64,000 nt of DNA from Delphinapterus leucas (Eukaryota > Chordata > Mammalia > Artiodactyla > Monodontidae). The DNA lies in NCBI RefSeq assembly GCF_002288925.2, contig NW_022098004.1, positions 9,270,348 through 9,334,347 of the forward strand. The letters run 5' to 3'. Numbering within the stretch: the stretch's first letter is position 1; every line of letters starts with the position of its first letter. Below the pieces are notes generated by a model. The model was not told where the DNA came from. It was given only the letters and a program-made list of their open reading frames with translations, and did no database searches. Positions 1-11,945 of this stretch are shown in pieces. Position numbers and translations under genes: made by a program.

Positions 1-1021
1 GGATGGAGGGTTGTGCACGGCGGGTTTGAATGGGGCAGACCTAGGAGGGCCAACACCACTTTCACCAATACTCCACTGGCCAGGACGCAGACATGTGGCC
101 ACAGCTAACACCAGAGAGGGGGGGAAACCAAGTCTAGCTGTGCACCAGGATGAGGAAATGGCTCGGGGATGCTCAGGAGGACCTCTGCCCGCATGAAGCG
201 ATAAGCAGAGACACAAGCAAGCTCTCTCCCTCCAAGTTCAGGGTCTCAGACCCCCTTACACTGCCTCAGCTAAAGCAAATTACATGATCGAAATCAAAAT
301 CTATTCTGGCAGGATATAACGTGGGCTGTTGCATATGGGAAGCGAAAGCTAGGGCTGAAATCCAACGGGTTAATTCACTAAAGCAAAGAAATATACAGAC
401 CTGTGGTGCTCCCAGACAGTCCCAGAGCTGGAAGGCTAATCGTCCTTCTGGGATGCTGAGCTCTTTTGCGGAGCCCCGGGAACAGACCCTTCGACCTTTT
501 GAGGTTTCTCATGGCTCTGATCTCTTGCTAATGGATAGTGTTTTCCGAGCTGATGGTGTTTTAAAGATACGGCATCTAACCAATGATAATATGTCTGACC
601 TCTTCAGGGAGAGCCTTGTGCATCTCACTGTCCCAGCCTCCCTTCCTGGCTAGTTACATAACTTGACTAGAAGTTGGTCTTAGGGAATCAGTTTTGCCAT
701 TGCCTAATCACAAGTAAAACCATAAAGTTTTATGAGAGCTACAGGGACTGCCTTTTACGGAGGGGAACTGAAAGGAAAATTAAAGGGAGCATAAGATGAT
801 AAAGAAAGGAAATTCCACCGAGCGTTTTTCCCCGGACTGACATGCTGAATTACAGTGCCAGGGATGTCATCCTGCTGGTTACGTCTCCAACAAAGCACCG
901 AGGGAGAGGGGAGAAACTGGCATTTTCTGATCTCCAGCAACAGGATTGAAGGAGTTCTAGCAAGTGGCTTTAGGAGAAGGTACAGAAGAAAACCCATCGA
1001 GCTACCACCTCCTAACTGCGT
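1..1021. other. Unique noncoding sequence, no gene recognised
   Basis: Both strands were read. The longest open frame here is about 110 codons and resembles nothing I know. No splice-flanked exon, CpG cluster, RNA gene or recognisable repeat was seen. Confidence 0.5.
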
Positions 1022-1178
1022 GTCTCTAGGCAAATTCTCTGAACTTTAGATGCAACATCTACAAATTGCAAATGAGTACAACTCCTAGCAGCATTCTTGC
1101 AAGGATTCGATGAAACAATGCATGTAGAATGCCGAGCACAATGCCTGACCCACAGTGGGTCTTTAGTTAATATCACCA
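1022..1178 (+). repeat. MIR SINE (ancient tRNA-derived)
   Basis: The stretch follows the MIR consensus order. It has a region like ctctaggcaaattctctgaac, a degenerate 'cctcatctgtaaaatg' segment, a region like aggattcgatgaaacaatg, and then cctgacccacagtgggtc near the 3' end. It is strongly diverged, as expected for a mammalian-wide element. No function is implied. Confidence 0.7.
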
Positions 1179-1256
1179 TTATCACCGTTGTGAATAATAG
1201 AAAAAGCTTAAAGACAACCTGGGGCTCTGTTCAGTCTAGATGAATGAGCTAACATT

Positions 1257-1402
1257 GATTTCATGCTGACTATATGCCATTATGCAACACATAATGGAAC
1301 AATACCATCTCCACTTTATAGATTAGGAAACTGAGGCTCAGAGACAGTGAAAAACTGGCCCAAAGTAACACAGCTAGGAAGGACCACAATTGGATTCAGT
1401 AG
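1257..1402 (-). repeat. MIR SINE, minus orientation
   Basis: It contains the reverse-orientation MIR core: tagattaggaaactgaggctcagaga, then ctggcccaaagtaacacagctag. The 5' part (tgctgactatatgccattatg) matches the 'tactatgtgccaggcac' region in degraded form. It lies 80 bp from an oppositely oriented MIR. Confidence 0.8.
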
Positions 1403-1452
1403 CCAGATAGTCTCTAGAAGGAAATACACTTGACTACCATGTCCAGTATTTT

Positions 1453-1560
1453 TCAGTGTAAGGTCCACAAATGAATCTGGGGTGCCTGGCCATAACCAGG
1501 ATTTCCAAACCCCACTTCTGTTTACTGAATCAGAATCCCTGGCAGCTGGGGGCAATTATC
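1453..1560 (-). repeat. MER5-like hAT-Charlie fragment
   Basis: The order of motifs (a 'aaggtccac' start, then cccc-act-tctgtttactgaatcagaatc, then a ctgggggcaat tail) fits a degraded MER5A in reverse. The ends are not preserved, so the boundaries are approximate. It is a non-autonomous DNA transposon remnant if correctly assigned. Confidence 0.5.
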
Positions 1561-2059
1561 TGCCCTTAGAACAAAGCACCACCCAGTTGATTCTTGTACA
1601 CTCTGACCTTGAGGACCATTGATGCTGTGCTGCTTCTTGCAACACTGCAAGTGGGGGGAAAAGTTCCTAGGAGCCCCATTTTGTTAAACTGCCAAAAGAG
1701 CTGACCACTTCTTTCTTTGCATCTCCTCCTAACTTCTCTGTCAGTCACTGTCATTTCTGGCACTTCTGTGTGTCCACAAAAGGCAGGGGTAGATGGACTG
1801 AGGCCACTGAGAAATAGAAAAGACTACTTCCCCAGGCCCAATAGGATGGCATGAGGATATATTTTACAAATACATGATTTATTGTAAAGGTCAACCATGC
1901 ACTGATACGGAAGCATGCACCCATGGGCAATTAAGGTAGTTGTGATGGGTAAAGCACTTAATTTAAAAGAAAATCACCCATGTTGCCCTGAATATGAAAG
2001 ACCCAAGCACACTGTAATACCATGAAATATCACACTCTGTTCTGGTAAGGATGGAAGAG
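1561..2059. other. Unique noncoding sequence
   Basis: No repeat, exon or RNA gene is recognised. The base composition is mixed and there is no long open frame. Confidence 0.45.
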
Positions 2060-2425
2060 GTTCTGCTGTAGTAAGGAACAGTCCCCACATCTCAGAGACT
2101 CAACACAGCAAAAGCTTAACGCTTGCTCAGACTACAGGCCCAGAACAGGTTGGCAGGGGGCTCTGCTCGCTTTAGTCACTCAGGGACCCTGGGTGATGGA
2201 GGACCCATCTCACCGTGTGAGTCCACGATCATACTGTCAAGGAAAAGCGGCGTATCACCATGCTCTGCCTTCAAATCTCCCGTTGTAGCAACACTTCTGT
2301 TCACGTTTCCTCAGCCAAAACGAGTCACCTATTTATGCCTGACTTCAAGGGATGGGAACGTGTGATCCCCAGAAGGAGAGGAGAGGAGCATTTGGAACAG
2401 TACCAAGGACTACCAGATCTACAAA
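2060..2425. repeat. Ancient interspersed repeat, family uncertain
   Basis: The sequence from ctgctgtagtaaggaaca through gcttgctcagactacaggcc, a 'ggcagggggctctgctc' stretch and ccagaaggagaggagag follows a familiar dispersed mammalian repeat. I recognise the order of these blocks but cannot name the family with certainty. An LTR or MER-type element is most likely. Confidence 0.45.
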
Positions 2426-4425
2426 CAAACAAAAAAGGTAACAAATTCATGATATCTGAGTTTCTCAGGCAATTAAATCAAATATAAGGATACTCTGCAA
2501 AACCTGATCCTGATACAAAATATAGGTGGCACCTGGGAGGGAAGATGAAACCTCGGAAAGAAGTAACATTAAAATTAGCTTGATATCTTATTTTGCGAAA
2601 TGAATCTCTTGGAGCAATGGAGGCGGGGTACCGTTTGCCAAGCAGCGTTTACCATTTCCCAGACAGTCACTGGCCTAAGATGTGCGTGGCATCTTCTCAT
2701 ACCCTCGGTTTGCCTGACTTTTTGCATTTGGACCAAGCTGATGTACGGAAGAAACCACATGCTTCATTTCAAATAGGGGCCATACGTTTCTGTTTGGAGA
2801 ATGACCTGCATGCTCCTCGTAAGAAATATATTGGCAGGATGGGCACAGAGGCTGATGGATGTCAAGATCACATCCTTTCAGGAAATGGACCTTACGCCTA
2901 GATTTCTGAAAGGGAACTGTCACCTAAGAGGAATATCATTTTCAGAAAGCCTCCTGCATCAAATGGTGGGTTTTGCCCAAAGGCAAAAGAGAGGCTGAGG
3001 ATTAAAACGAGCCAGAAGGCGCTCCCGGACTTGCAGCAGGCCAACTGTGTGTACTTCTCAGGCCATGAAATATAGCCCCTGTTTTGACACTCCTGTAATA
3101 GCATGGATGTTCACTCTCCTTGTTTCCGTGGGGTTTATGGTCCATAAAGTTTCATAACGATCTTAACAGCTCTACAGAGAACACCCCAGGCTAGAAGGCC
3201 ACTCTTACCAAAGGGGATCTGGATTTTTCCATTCCCCCCCCCCCCCCCAGTTCCACCCTGGGCGCCTTGACTTGTACATGTGCCCATCTCTCATTTGGGG
3301 CTGTAAAGAATAACCACGTGGTAAAGGGGACGCAAAAGGCTGCTGTTGGCTCGGAAATAGCGGGGGTGATGCATACACTTGGCCTTAGTAGCAGCTTGAG
3401 CCTTAAGGAGATTACAAAGCCTGCTCGCCCTGCAAATTTGGGACCTACCAATGCCATAGGGCTAGTAAGTCAAGGCTTCCTCCAAATAACCGGACACCTG
3501 AAACAAACTCCAGATTCCGCCTGAAGGCTGCCAAGCTGTGCCTGAGCTGCTCCCAGCCTCCTCTCCTTTCTCAACTACTCACTGTGGTCCTGATCGAAGC
3601 CGCTTGCGGTTGGCAAACCCGCCAACCCCTGACCTACCACACGGCTTGCACTGGCCGCTGTCTTTCTTTGGGGGCCGGTCTTCTCCTGTCCTCCTGGGAC
3701 TCGGCACCACTTCATCCTCAGCCCTGGTTAAACGACACCTCCTCAGAGACATCCTGTGGATTCCAGCCAAAGTCACACGCCCTCGTTCTATGAACTTACC
3801 CAGTTTTTGTTTCCTACACAGCACTTACCACCACCTGCAACAGGTTATTTATGTACCTGTGAAACCCCTGGAGAGGGAGGACGACGGTGCTACCTTGAGC
3901 ATCTGAGGAGTTAGATATTCTCGGGGGCCCTGGAACCGATTCCCCTGTGGATACGGTGGGACCACTATATATTACAACTAGGGCCAGATTTTGCAGGGGA
4001 CCACTGAAGGATCCAGAATGGGAGGGGTCGGGACCCTCTTCCTGGGGAGAATATTCCAGTTTGGAAAGCAGAGGAATGAGAGGAAATCCTTATCGGGCTA
4101 CATTTACATATCAAAGAGCCCTTCCTGCTGGGCTTGTTTTGCCCAGTAACAAAGTCCTCTCATCCAAGGCCAAGAGGCTTTCCTGTAATGCTCAATTCTG
4201 CAGTTCCTTCTACTCCTCCCTGGTGGAGACAAAACAGCTCTGTTTCCAAAAGGCACAGGGAGATAATTCACCTCGCTGGTGGTTTGCTGCTACCTTAGCT
4301 GTCTCTAGATGGCTGCGTCTTCACTGAGGAAGCCTGGGTTTATAGGAGTTATGTGAGATTTCCCTCAGACTGCTGAGTTTATCCAAGGCCTGTAACCAAG
4401 GAGACAGAAATACTATGGCCTATGT
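2426..4425. other. Unique noncoding sequence with a 15-nt C run
   Basis: About 2 kb contains no recognised gene. A pure run of 15 cytosines lies at 3234-3248. Open frames reach about 126 codons (3947-4327) but resemble no family. The part from about 3540 to 3900 is relatively GC-rich but does not form an obvious CpG island. Confidence 0.5.
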
Positions 4426-4503
4426 TATTCATTCATTCATTCATTCACTCATCCACCCAGCCATCCACCCATCTATACACCCATCCATCCATCCATCCAT
4501 CCC
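4426..4503. repeat. Tetranucleotide repeat (TTCA)n then (CATC)n
   Basis: Five consecutive attc/ttca units pass into imperfect catc units with interruptions (cactcatccacccagcc). The next bases (gcatttactgaatcactactaag) look like the start of a degraded L2 3' end in minus orientation. This microsatellite may therefore have grown from the (TGAA)n tail of that L2. Confidence 0.8.
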
Positions 4504-5989
4504 AGAGCATTTACTGAATCACTACTAAGTTTCTAGTACAAAGCTATTTCTCCTTTCTGGACCTTTGATCCTTTAGTTAATTAATAATGAGAGAAGGAAT
4601 CTGGGATGGCTTGAGGTGAGGGGTGGGATGTTCTAACACAGATAACTGGGCCAAGTCTGGGCAATTTGGGTGAATATGTTTGATACAACTGATGGGGTTC
4701 AGGACACACTACCCCAAAAGAAGGCACCTTGGCACGTTGAATAGTAAGGCTACTCTTTCTCCCTCCTTTGTCCCCTGACACAGGTCATAAATCCCTCCTG
4801 TGGTCTCCCCAGACGCATCCTTATCTCTGAAGACAAAGGGACTCAGAAAAAAAGGCTCTGCTAAGTTTCCCCCAGTTTCCTACACTCACCTCATGCTTTT
4901 TACCACATCATATTCCTCTATAACTGACTCTCTACTCTTCATCAAACCCAGCATAAAACCTCATTTCCTCCGGAAGGCTCCTGTGTCTTGTAAAACTTAC
5001 ATTAAATAAATCGTATGCTTTTTTCTTCTTAATCTGTCTTTGTCAGTTTAATTTTCAGATCCAGCCACGGACCTTAAGAGGGCTAAAAAAACTTTTCCCT
5101 CTCCTACCCAACTAACATTTGAAATCGAGAGTCCCTTGGTCCATCTTCCTAAGAAGTTCTTTTTTAAATGAATTCTATAAATAGGATACTGTTCTTCTTA
5201 CATGCAGGTGGCTCACTCCTTCAGTTCATGGTCCAGCCCTTTATTAATGGAAGAATTCTTTCAGGGACCATCATTTGATTTACATTTCTTTTTTTAGAGC
5301 GGAATTTTCCCATCTCAGATTTTCTTTCAGTTGGAAGCAAGTACATGTGGACCCAACGTACAACTGAAATTAGCATGCAGCTTGTCCTTCTCTCCTCTCC
5401 TGGGGCCTCCCACCACCCTCACGTCCAGGGCAGAGGGTATCGGGTACAACCTCTCATACAGGATCAGTCATAAGCCACTAAAGGCCCCACTGCACAATAA
5501 TTTTAAATTGACCCCCAAAATACAGGTCTCAGAGATTCGCACTTCCAGTTAAAAGCAAAAAAGATTGTCGATGGATTTTAAGCAGTTATAAGGACACTCT
5601 TAAGCTGAAGTGCTCTATTGGGAAGTAGGGGGAGAATGGGAAGATACAATGCAGAGAACCAAGAGGTTCACCAAGCAGGGAAGGGATGTTGACACTAAAA
5701 ACGATTAAGTGATTTTTGTTTTTAAGGACAGAAAGATGGTTATTTCCTTCCCCCAACTAAACTGAGAAGGATTCAGTGGCCTAACACCAAACTCTGCAAA
5801 AAGGCCAGATGCGAACGCCCAACAATTTCACAAAGTAGTAAGTATGATGGGTTACAGCTAGGTAGACCAGATGTCCTGATTTACGCCCATCATCCTGGTA
5901 TAATTACTTGCCTCTTTCCTCTCTCAAAAATGTCTCAGTTAGGATGACCCATTCTATGGTCACTCCAATCCCAAACACCTCAGAGGCAG
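4504..5989. other. Unique noncoding sequence
   Basis: No gene is recognised. A stretch at about 5863-5975 (gaccagatgtcctgattta ... tgacccattctatggtcac) faintly resembles a small hAT MITE with 'tggtcaccct' ends. The match is too weak to annotate separately. Confidence 0.45.
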
Positions 5990-6230
5990 GCTGAACCTGG
6001 CGGGGAAGGGTTTACCTTTTCAGTGACTGTTCCGCCCAAAGAGGACATTGACAAGATCACTTAAGTGATGACGTCACAAGCTTCTATAATTGGCAGCTTC
6101 TGCTTTAAGGCAAAGTCATAACAATAATTTGACTTTGTGTCTGTTGCTAGTTTAATAGCAGTTTTCTACAGAAAGGTTTTCCCTGCTTGCCTTTGTAGGT
6201 GACTGTCACCTACTTTCCGGAAAGAGATCA
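5990..6230. promoter_or_regulatory. Candidate regulatory segment with palindromes and a full CRE
   Basis: Seen directly: the 14-bp palindrome atcacttaagtgat at 6056-6069 runs into an exact TGACGTCA at 6069-6076. A second perfect palindrome has arms gtaggtgac and gtcacctac around one T at 6195-6213. TGACGTCA is the consensus CREB/ATF site. The cacttaa/ttaagtg halves resemble NK2-class homeodomain sites. No promoter or exon is recognised beside it, so an enhancer role is inference only. Confidence 0.35.
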
Positions 6231-6492
6231 CGTTGATAAAAGGATACAGGTGGTGTGGAGGTAATGTTTCCAGCCTATGGGGCTTTAACCCTTTCCCAGG
6301 CCCAGGGAGGCTCCACTCATTAACCATGTCACCTGGAGAAAACGACTCATCTACTCTGAACCTTCAGATCCGCCCATGTAAATTGGGAACAACAACAGTT
6401 CCAGAGAGCTCTGAGAAGGAAACGGAACATTCCCCAGTGCCTGGCGTATCACAGAAACCCATGACACCACACGGCAGATGCTATCACGATTA

Positions 6493-6824
6493 CAGGCAGA
6501 CCGCGTTCAAACGTGCTTTTGCTTTATTGCTCTCTGCAGATACTAAGTTTTTTTATAAATTGAAGGTTTGTGGCAACCCTGCATTGAGCAAGTCTATGCC
6601 ATTTTCCCAACAGCATTATTTTTAAATTAATGCTATTTTTAATGTTTAATTTTTTTTTTTAGACACAAAGCTACTATTGCACACCTAATAGACTACAGTA
6701 GAGTTAAATGTAACTTTTATAGGCACTGGGAAACCAAAAAAATTCGTGTGACTCACTTAACTGCGATATTCACGTTATTGTGATGGTCTGGAACCAAACC
6801 CACAATATCTCTGAGGTCTGACTG
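6493..6824 (+). mobile_element. Internally deleted Tigger1 (pogo/Tc1-mariner) DNA transposon
   Basis: The 5' end (gcagatactaag, then aaattgaaggtttgtggcaac and cctgcattgagcaagtctat) and the 3' end (attgcacacctaatagac, ggcactgggaaaccaaa, ctgaggtctgactg) follow Tigger1. The terminal caggcaga...tctgactg ends are inverted and flanked by the expected TA duplication (6491-6492 and 6825-6826). The autonomous element is about 2.4 kb and encodes a DDE transposase. Only 332 bp remain, so the whole coding region is missing. The joint lies in the AT-rich stretch at roughly 6610-6660. Confidence 0.85.
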
Positions 6825-6826
6825 TA

Positions 6827-7225
6827 TAATTTTTATTATTCCCATTATTACGATTATCCCCAATCCTCAGTATCCTTGTTACTAGCTAGCTCATTTTGCA
6901 GTTAAAGAAAATAAGCCCTGAAAAGTGAACACAATAAAGGGCGAGGTGGAGGAATGAACTAGTTTAAACTCTAGGGGTCTATTCTCATCACAATGCCTCC
7001 CAAGGACACCAAGGGAGTTTCCGCCCTCTCTCTACTCTGCCTTCCCAAAAGCGAGGGGCAGGACACTGCAGGTTTGATGCCTGCTCAGATTTCTGGGTGA
7101 CACTTGTGTGGGTTCCAGCCAGCCCTTCACCGCAGAGGGCAGTGATGGTATTAAATTGTACACTGCTGTTTAGAAGACTGACTACAAGCTAGTTGTGAAC
7201 GGTGAAGGGTAGGGGGTGGGATGGC
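6827..7225. other. Unique noncoding sequence
   Basis: No gene or repeat is recognised between the Tigger1 remnant and the purine tract. Confidence 0.45.
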
Positions 7226-7303
7226 AGGGAGAGAAAAAGAAAAAAAAAAAAAAAGAGAAAGAAAAAGGAGAACAGGAGGGGAAGAGGAAAGAAGGGGAAA
7301 AGA
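7226..7303. repeat. Homopurine tract (GA-rich)
   Basis: Seventy-eight nucleotides of A and G are broken by a single C at 7273. They include a run of sixteen A. Such tracts arise by slippage and can form triplex DNA in vitro. No gene is adjacent. Confidence 0.8.
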
Positions 7304-7419
7304 TGGAATAATTCTAACAAAAATGCCCCATTTCTATCTGATTAGGGATCTCTAAAGATATTCTATAACATCCTGGACGTTCTGAAACTTCCACTGGATA
7401 GCCTGTCCTTGCAAATGCA

Positions 7420-7815
7420 GTTAAGTCAGACAGAGAAAGACATACATAATATCACTTATATGTGGAATCTAAAAAAAAAAAAAGATACAAATGAATTTAT
7501 TTACAAAACAGAAATCGAGTCACAGATGTAGAAAACAAACTTATGGTTACCAGGGGGGAAAGGGGGGAGAGGGATGAATTGGGAGATTGGGATCGATGTA
7601 TACACACTACTATATATAAAATAGATAACTAACAAGGACCTACTGTACAGCACAGGAAACTCTACTCAATATTCTGTAATAGCCATTTGGGGAAAAAAAT
7701 CTGAAAAAGAATGGATATACGTATATGTATAACTGAATCACTTTGCTGTACACCTGAAACTAACACAACATTGTAAACCAACTATACTCCGATACAATTA
7801 AAAACCAAAAAAAAA
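7420..7815 (+). mobile_element. L1 3' end (3'UTR), 5'-truncated, cetartiodactyl lineage
   Basis: The order catacataatatcacttata, tatgtggaatct, acttatggttaccaggggg, ggacctactgtacagcac, cactttgctgtacacctgaaac, acaacattgtaaaccaac and a poly-A end is the 3'UTR of the L1 lineage of whales and artiodactyls. The insert is about 395 bp. No ORF2 sequence is included. No clear target-site duplication was found. Confidence 0.85.
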
Positions 7816-9010
7816 GGGAAAGGAAAAAGAAAACAAAGGCAAGCCTTTGGATTGTTGCTAAACCATTTCCTTCAAAGTCCCTCTCTCCATCTCTGTGTCA
7901 CCTTCCTCCCCTGCTGTCATCAGGGGGAGGGACGTGAGTTTTGCACTTCGGACCTTGAAGATGCACTTTAAATTCCCCTGCCTGAAGGAGAAAACGAGAG
8001 CTTCTGGATGTGAGGGGACTCTTAACAGAGAGGATGGGTCAAGAAAGAGAGGGGTGGCCCGTGCTGTAGATTGCGTTCTTTGAAACTGAAAAACAGGAAT
8101 GCTCAGGTACTCTTCTGCAGGGATTAATCACTGGTCATTTTGGGAAACGAACGCGGAGCATGAAATGATCTGTATCATGGTAGTCTCCTGCTGTATAAAC
8201 CTTTCTTAAAAAAAAAAATGCTTCTGATTAAAAGTATAATTTTATTTAATATTCCTCAAATAAGAGAGGCTATTAAGTTAGCATGATCGCTATGAATATT
8301 ATTGAAGGCAGTGTTAATAGAGTTGTTTTTATGATTCCATTTATTCACAATGAAAAATGGCATTCACCAAACATCGGATCTGATGAGCAATAGATTTATA
8401 AAGCAACCGAAGAGGAAAGATGAACTGGAAAGAAAATTTATTCTGATTAGATGATTTTGTGGTTTTCGTATTGGTTACAAATAATCTGGCAGCCACAAAA
8501 TACCCTCCTTGTCCTCCAAATAAGGATCTCTGTTTGGAAAACCAGTGGGAATAGGGACTACGGGGATTTTTTTTTTTGAGAGCTAGAGAGGCTCTCTTCA
8601 TTTTAAAATGTTACTTCTCTATTAACAAAAGGTCTCCTCTTTTAAGGAAAAAATTACAAATACAGATTACTTGGGCTCTGAGCAGATTTCATGCATAGTT
8701 TTTAATGATAGCAAAAGGCATTCTTGAGTGACAGTTCATTTGGGTTGAAGGCAACGATTTGGACATGTTCAGTGTATGGAGAAGCCAGGCTGGAAACTGT
8801 CCACTACAGTGTCTGTGCTGACACAAAACAGCAGAAGAAAAGGCTTTAATCCCACCATAAACAAGAGTACAGATCTCCTTCAAGGTTTACACCCAACACC
8901 GGCAAAAGGGTGAAGGGTTCGTCAGTGACTTGCCCTTCATTAAAAAAATTTAAAAAATAATAATGATAAAGGAATAAAATGGAAAAAGAACAACAAAGCT
9001 CTCTACAGTT
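7816..9010. other. Unique noncoding sequence
   Basis: No recognised exon or repeat. AT-rich stretches lie at about 8205-8300 and 8930-8980. Short open frames show no family resemblance. Confidence 0.45.
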
Positions 9011-9031
9011 AAAAAAAAAAAAAAAAAAAAA
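9011..9031. repeat. Poly-A run of 21
   Basis: Twenty-one uninterrupted A residues. The upstream sequence does not look like a known retrotransposon, so whether this is a retroposed tail or a plain homopolymer is unclear. Confidence 0.85.
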
Positions 9032-9575
9032 GCTGGGGGCTGGGGAAAAGGTTTGTATGTTGCACACCTCCGTTTTGGTAACCCAGAGAGGGTATACAAG
9101 CTTAAAGTCCTGAATTTAACAAACCTAATTATCAAGGCTTAATTAGTACCAAGGGTACAGCTTCATGGAACACCTGCAGACTTAATTTATGTCCTGACAG
9201 AGAGGAACAAGTGTTAATGGGCTGTATTTATGTTAATACCTGAACCTTAGGAGCCAGTGGAATAAAACACACCATGCACTAGTTTTCCAAGCTACAGAAC
9301 AAATATAAAAGATTTTCATCTAATGCTAGTTTGCAGATAATTCTTCAGGGATCACAGACATCTACTTTTAAAACTAGAGAAGTGGAATGGGAAAAGGTAC
9401 TGCCATTCTGGTTATCTGTAAAAGTCTACCAAGATCAGCCCAGAAACTGGCGGCTGTATCTTCACAATCAACCGTGGCTCACAGGGCTGATGTCCTCAGT
9501 GTTCAAGATGAACGTTTTTCAAGATGCTGGAATATAAACCCCATTTTTCCCCATAAATGCCATACTATTAAAAGA
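9032..9575. other. Unique noncoding sequence
   Basis: No gene or repeat is recognised. The part at about 9125-9260 is AT-rich with several TTAAT cores and could be conserved, but nothing here proves it. Confidence 0.4.
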
Positions 9576-9745
9576 ATGCTAACATTTATGCGGTGCTCAC
9601 TACGTGTCAGTCTGTACGTAAGGTCTTTGCATACATATTCCAGTTACAGATGAGGAAACTGACTCAGAGGAAATAAGCAACTTGCCCCTGGCTATGTTTC
9701 TAGGTTAAGATTTTGGAGTCAGATTCCCAGCACCAACCCTTTTTA
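9576..9745 (-). repeat. MIR SINE, minus orientation
   Basis: Starts with tgctaacatttatgcggtgctcac. It then has a cagatgaggaaactgactcag core and aataagcaacttgcccctggc. This is the standard reverse MIR order, moderately diverged. Confidence 0.85.
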
Positions 9746-10055
9746 CCAATAAGCTAAACTCCCTTCAATACACAGATAAGAGTAAGAAGAATATCAAGTA
9801 TATATAAATACATATTTATAACAGCATTCTCAGCAAACAAGAAACAAATGCGAACTCTTCAATCTGACAAAGACCCTACAATTAGAGTCATCCATAACGG
9901 AGAAATACTAAATAAGGCAAGTATGTCTGCTCTCTGCACTTCAACATTCCTGGAGGCTCTACCAGGGCATTAACACAAGAAAAAGAAACAATGCGAGAAA
10001 AATCAGGGTGGAAGAGGTAAAACATATTCGGAGACACAGAAAATCTTATGAATCA

Positions 10056-11925
10056 AAAAAAAAAAAAAAAAAGGAAGAAACTAATAAAAAATTTTAAGAT
10101 AACAGGATATAAGATCATTTTGCTAGAATCAGTTTTATTTCTACACAGTGGCAGCAGACAATTAGAAAAAGAAATTTCAAAATGTTATTTACAACAGCAT
10201 AAAAAGCAAAATGTTCAGAATAAGTTTAACAAAAAAGTACAAGACACTGAAAACTATAAACACCAGTGAGAAATTAGAAAAGACCAAAATAAACTGAGAG
10301 ATACAGGCTCATGGATTATAATACTTAATAATGTTAAGATTTCAATCCTCCCGAAATTGATCAATAGATTCAGTGGAATAATTAAATAAAATCTCAGCAG
10401 TCCTTTAAAAAGATATTGAGAAACTGATCCTAAAATTTCAGTGGAAAAGCAAAGTAACTGAAACAGCCAGAACAATCTTGAAATATGGAGCAAAGTTGGA
10501 AGCCTGACATGACCTAACTTCAAAATTTACTGTAAAGCTGCAGTGTCAGTACAGTAGGTACAGACATAAGGGAAAAAACCTTCAAACAATTAGATCAATG
10601 AAGTACAATGGAGAGTATAGAAACGGATGCACAAATATATAGTCAACTGATTTTTGACAAAGGAACCAAGGAAATTCAATAAGGAGAAGAACAGTCTTTC
10701 AACAAATGGGGTGGGAACAACTGGAGATTCACATGGGGGAAAGATAAACCCCTATCCTTACCTCATACCATATAAAGAAATTCACTGAGAGAACATAGAC
10801 CTAAATGTAAAAACGAAAACTATGGCACTTCTAGAAGAAAACAGAGGAAAATATCTTTTTGACCTTGGGACTGGAAAGATCTGTCAGCACACAAAAAGCA
10901 ATAACCATAGAAGAAAAGACAAAAGTTACAATGAACATTATCAGGATTAAAATATTCTGCTTTACAAAAGCCTTCATTAAGGAGTGACTAGAGAAGATAA
11001 AGATTAGGAGAAAATTCACAATACGTGTGAATAAACACTTGTACCCAAAGTATGTAAGGAACTCCTAGACCCAATAATAAAAAGACAAAAAAGAAAAACC
11101 TTGAAAAAATGGCCAAATATGTGAACAAGCACTACACAGAAAGAAAATACATGCATGGCTAATGAGGTCATAAAAAGATGCACTTGTCATCAGGAAAATG
11201 CAAAACCACCAAGAGATACCATTTCACACCCACTAGAAAGGCTATAATTAAAAAGACTGAAAATACCAAGTACTGGCGAGGATGTGGAACAACATGAACT
11301 CTCACACACTTCTTGTAAGAGTTCGAGATAGACACCCGTTTAGACAACTGTTCGACAGCATTGTAACAAGTTAAACAGGCATACCTTAAGAGCCAGCAGT
11401 TCTACACCTAGGTGTTCATCAGAAAGAAATAAAAATGTAAACGCACAAAAAAGGTTTATACAAGAATATTCATGGCAGCTTTATTCATAATACCCAAAAC
11501 GTGGCAACACCCAATGTTCATCAACAGGTACATGCATAAATGGACCCTGGTGCGTTTTTTTTTTCAATGGAACACGGCTTAACACTGAAAAAGGAAACTA
11601 CTGATGGACACCCAAAGATGACTTTGAGCACAGGAAGCCAGGTACACAAGAATAGGTAGGATTTCCGTTAAATAAGGTCGTAAAACAAGTTAAACTGAGT
11701 CACGGAAACAAGACAGAACTAAGAACATTGTCTGCGTCTGAGAGTGGACAGACTTATTGGAAATGAGAATGATGGAACTTACTGGGATCACGAGAACGTT
11801 CTATAGCCTAATTGTGGTGGCGATTACAGGGGTGTGTATATATGTACCTTTGTCAAAAATCCTGAAAACTGTATTTTAAAATATGTTAATTTTACGGTAT
11901 GAAAATTACAATCCAGTAATACAGG
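10056..11925 (+). mobile_element. Decayed L1M LINE: ORF2 3' half and 3'UTR
   Basis: The sequence runs colinearly with L1 ORF2. Markers are aaaatttcagtggaaaagcaaag, gactgatttttgacaaagg-like (tcaactgatttttgacaaag), tcaacaaatggggtgggaac, gcaaaaccaccaagagatac-like, gtactggcgaggatgtgg, tattcatggcagctttattc and then the 3'UTR. Frame is lost in all registers by many indels. ORF2 encodes endonuclease/reverse transcriptase; only part of the RT and C-terminal region is represented and it is dead. An 18-nt poly-A at the 5' edge may be independent. Confidence 0.85.
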
Positions 11926-11945
11926 TGTATGTATAAATATTCTCT

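Noticed and set aside
3234..3248. Run of 15 C as a possible regulatory or structural site
   Set aside because: A plain homopolymer without neighbouring motifs; also a common sequencing-length error.
5863..5975. Possible small hAT MITE
   Set aside because: Only the ends look vaguely familiar; the interior and target duplication do not support it.
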